In this document: positions 62,701 to 64,000 of the stretch, one piece after another
Layout of the letters: each line of letters starts with the position of its first letter
How positions within the stretch are numbered: the first letter of the stretch is position 1
NCBI RefSeq assembly: GCF_041381155.1
Contig: NC_091142.1
Coordinates: 27,913,963 to 27,977,962 of the forward strand
Source: Argopecten irradians
Taxonomy: Eukaryota > Mollusca > Bivalvia > Pectinida > Pectinidae
Reading direction: 5' to 3'
Length of the DNA: 64,000 bases
Made by a program: the position numbers and the translations under genes
The notes under the pieces: model-generated
Database searches by the model: none
What the model was told of the DNA's origin: nothing
Seen by the model: the letters and a program-made list of their open reading frames with translations, nothing else

Positions 62701-62996
62701 TTGGTCTTAGTGGTATTTAATATGTCATCAAATCTAGGAAAATTTGGGACTCAGTGACAAGACCTATGGAAGGCCAAATGATAAATATGGTTACAATAGA
62801 AAATACAGCCCAAACAAGATGATAAATATGGAAGAATGGATAAATCAAAGAGCATTAGTCCCTTAGCCTCGGGCCACCTGGGTTCAAGGTCGAGGTCAAA
62901 GGGTAAGATTGATTTTATACTCACCACTAATAAGTGATCGAGCCACTTCCTCATCAGCTTCAAATTCATCTTCACTGCAAATTGGACTACCTTGCT
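59766..62996 (-). CDS. Ser/Thr/Ala/Gln-rich, probably nuclear protein; 3' exons only
   Basis: Three phase-consistent exons: 62925-62996, 61059-61361 and 59766-60622 (stop). The 5' part lies beyond the window. The first reads QGSPICSEDEFEADEEVARS, an acidic stretch; the second and third are low in complexity, rich in Thr, Ser, Ala, Met, Val and Gln (for example QILARQLLQRQQSGTSQ and TTITTASASLMSLAMQNGLA) with no folded domain or membrane segment. Such regions are typical of activation or co-regulator proteins, for example chromatin-complex subunits, so a nuclear role is inferred. I do not recognise the orthologue. About 410 residues are visible. The intron between the first two exons holds a 1.1-kb pogo-like element. 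Confidence 0.75.
61560..62681. mobile_element. 1.1-kb pogo/Tigger-like element with TA duplication, no transposase
   Basis: Ends CAGTGGACCCTCGATAATCC and, from the right, CAGTGGACCCGCGATAATCC are inverted, with TA outside. GTTTTCTGGACTGCCGAATT and GTTTTCCGGACTACCGGCGT are further inverted pieces. The middle is AT-rich without a DDE-type frame, so it is non-autonomous. Confidence 0.85.
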
Positions 62997-63027
62997 CTGA
63001 AATACAGAGATAGGATTTAACACACTA

Positions 63028-63360
63028 CCGTAGGCACCTGAAATATGTACCAGTATAATTTGATCACCATACATAATACCAAAGGGACCTGAAATGTGTA
63101 CCAGTATAAGTTGATCACCAAACACACTACCACAGGGACCTGAAATATGTAAAGTATAATTTGATCACCAAACACAATACCACAGGGACCTGAAATGTGT
63201 ACTGGTATAATTTGATCACCAAACACAATACCACGGGGCCCTGAAATGTGTACTGGTATAAATTGATCACCAAACACAATACCACGGGGCCCTGAAATGT
63301 GTACTGGTATAATTTGATCACCAAACACAATACCACGGGGCCCTGAAATGTGTACCAGAT
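63028..63360. repeat. 51-bp minisatellite, about 6 copies, carrying acceptor-like TTTCAG
   Basis: Units contain GGGCCCTGAAATGTGTACTG and GTATAATTTGATCACCAAAC. On the minus strand each has ACATTTCAGGG. It lies just upstream of the real acceptor at 62997. As 51 is a multiple of three, a frame stays open, but it differs from the frame of the next exon. Confidence 0.9.
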
Positions 63361-63539
63361 AAAAAAAACATACTTACTTATCAACATTGTATATTTACCA
63401 AAGTCTCATTTGATCATTTTTTCGTTACACACGTTACCATGACATTTAAAAAATATTGGGTTGAGGGGTTGAGGACAATGTCAGGTTCAATGTACACAAA
63501 GTTAGGAAATATGACAAATTAGGACAAGACTGATATCAT

Positions 63540-64000
63540 ACTTCTTACCTGTGGCTGAAAACTAGATTAGGTAACCATGACAATGGTCTCATCTGTTGAT
63601 GAGGACAAGATTTTGTTTCAAAGGCAAAAGTCTGCTCGCTTTCTGAGGATATGCTTTCGTTATCAAGAGTAAGAAAAAGATTTGATAACAAAGACAAAAT
63701 TTCTATCCGTCACTAAGGCCATGATTTTGCTACCAATACAATATTCACCATGACAACAGTTTTGCCAGCAAATGATGTAACCATGACAAATATTCCTAGC
63801 AAAGTAACAACAATTGTTCCTATTCAAAGAAAATTTGGAAAAGATTGGATTACTATGACTACTACCAGTAGCTGATGACAAATTTGGTATATACTTATAC
63901 TACTACATGATTCGGGAACCATGACAAAAACCTTACCTACTGATGAAGCTGATAATTGGTGACCATGACAACAGACATACCTGCCGCTGAGGCTAATATA
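63540..64000. repeat. Degenerate repeat with ACCATGACAA blocks
   Basis: AACCATGACAA-like blocks recur near 63573, 63749, 63780, 63919 and 63962, several next to CTTACCT or ATACCTG (minus-strand GTAAGG or GTATGT donors). Spacing is irregular (about 30-140 bp), so this is an old, decayed array. It probably lies in an intron of the Ser/Thr-rich gene. Confidence 0.55.

Noticed and set aside
63017-63387. Minus-strand frames with GDQIIPVHISGP repeats as a coding repeat protein
   Set aside because: Produced by the 51-bp array; the frame does not match the adjoining exon, so the array is intronic.

Overview
The window is AT-rich animal nuclear DNA: multi-exon genes with GT-AG introns, short exons, and introns full of minisatellites, MITEs and tRNA-derived SINE heads. 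The protein similarities and repeat style point to a lophotrochozoan, most likely a bivalve mollusc. That placement is inference; no rRNA or mitochondrial marker is present. I rebuilt six gene models by joining exons by hand and checking codon phase at every junction.

Layout. 1-9.1 kb: a four-exon EF-hand protein gene (minus, CDS 1872-8992) whose introns hold a 68-bp satellite, a 36-bp minisatellite, a TTAA-flanked MITE and a short perfect-hairpin element. 9.1-14.1 kb: no host gene; TTAA MITEs (one with a nested insertion) and a decayed reverse-transcriptase element. 14.1-19.2 kb: a complete seven-exon SRR1-like (SRRD) gene (minus). 19.6-23.4 kb: OXSM, mitochondrial 3-oxoacyl-ACP synthase (plus), head-to-head with SRRD and carrying two reading-frame discrepancies. 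26.0-49.1 kb: a 19-exon LRRC43 gene (minus), with a 2.7-kb 47-bp array in one intron and three 561-bp tandem units in intron 1. 49.5-54.8 kb: ARL6IP4 (plus), head-to-head with LRRC43, with one frame discrepancy in exon 2. 59.8 kb to the right edge: the 3' part of a gene (minus) for a Ser/Thr/Ala/Gln-rich, probably nuclear protein that I cannot name.

The genes do not form one pathway. SRRD/OXSM and LRRC43/ARL6IP4 are divergent pairs with about 0.4 kb between start codons, which suggests shared promoters; the second has a YY1-like site. LRRC43 and ARL6IP4 both lie in human 12q24.31 as far as I recall, so their adjacency may be ancestral.

The most unusual signal is that several minisatellites are tandem copies of exon edges: the SRRD exon 5 acceptor, the LRRC43 exon 4 and exon 7 donors, and the LRRC43 stop codon with its overlapping AATAAA and Pumilio-like UGUAAAUA. 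I found no clear new defence or mobile system. This exon-edge duplication, the TTAA MITEs sitting inside tandem arrays, and the frame discrepancies are the points most worth testing.
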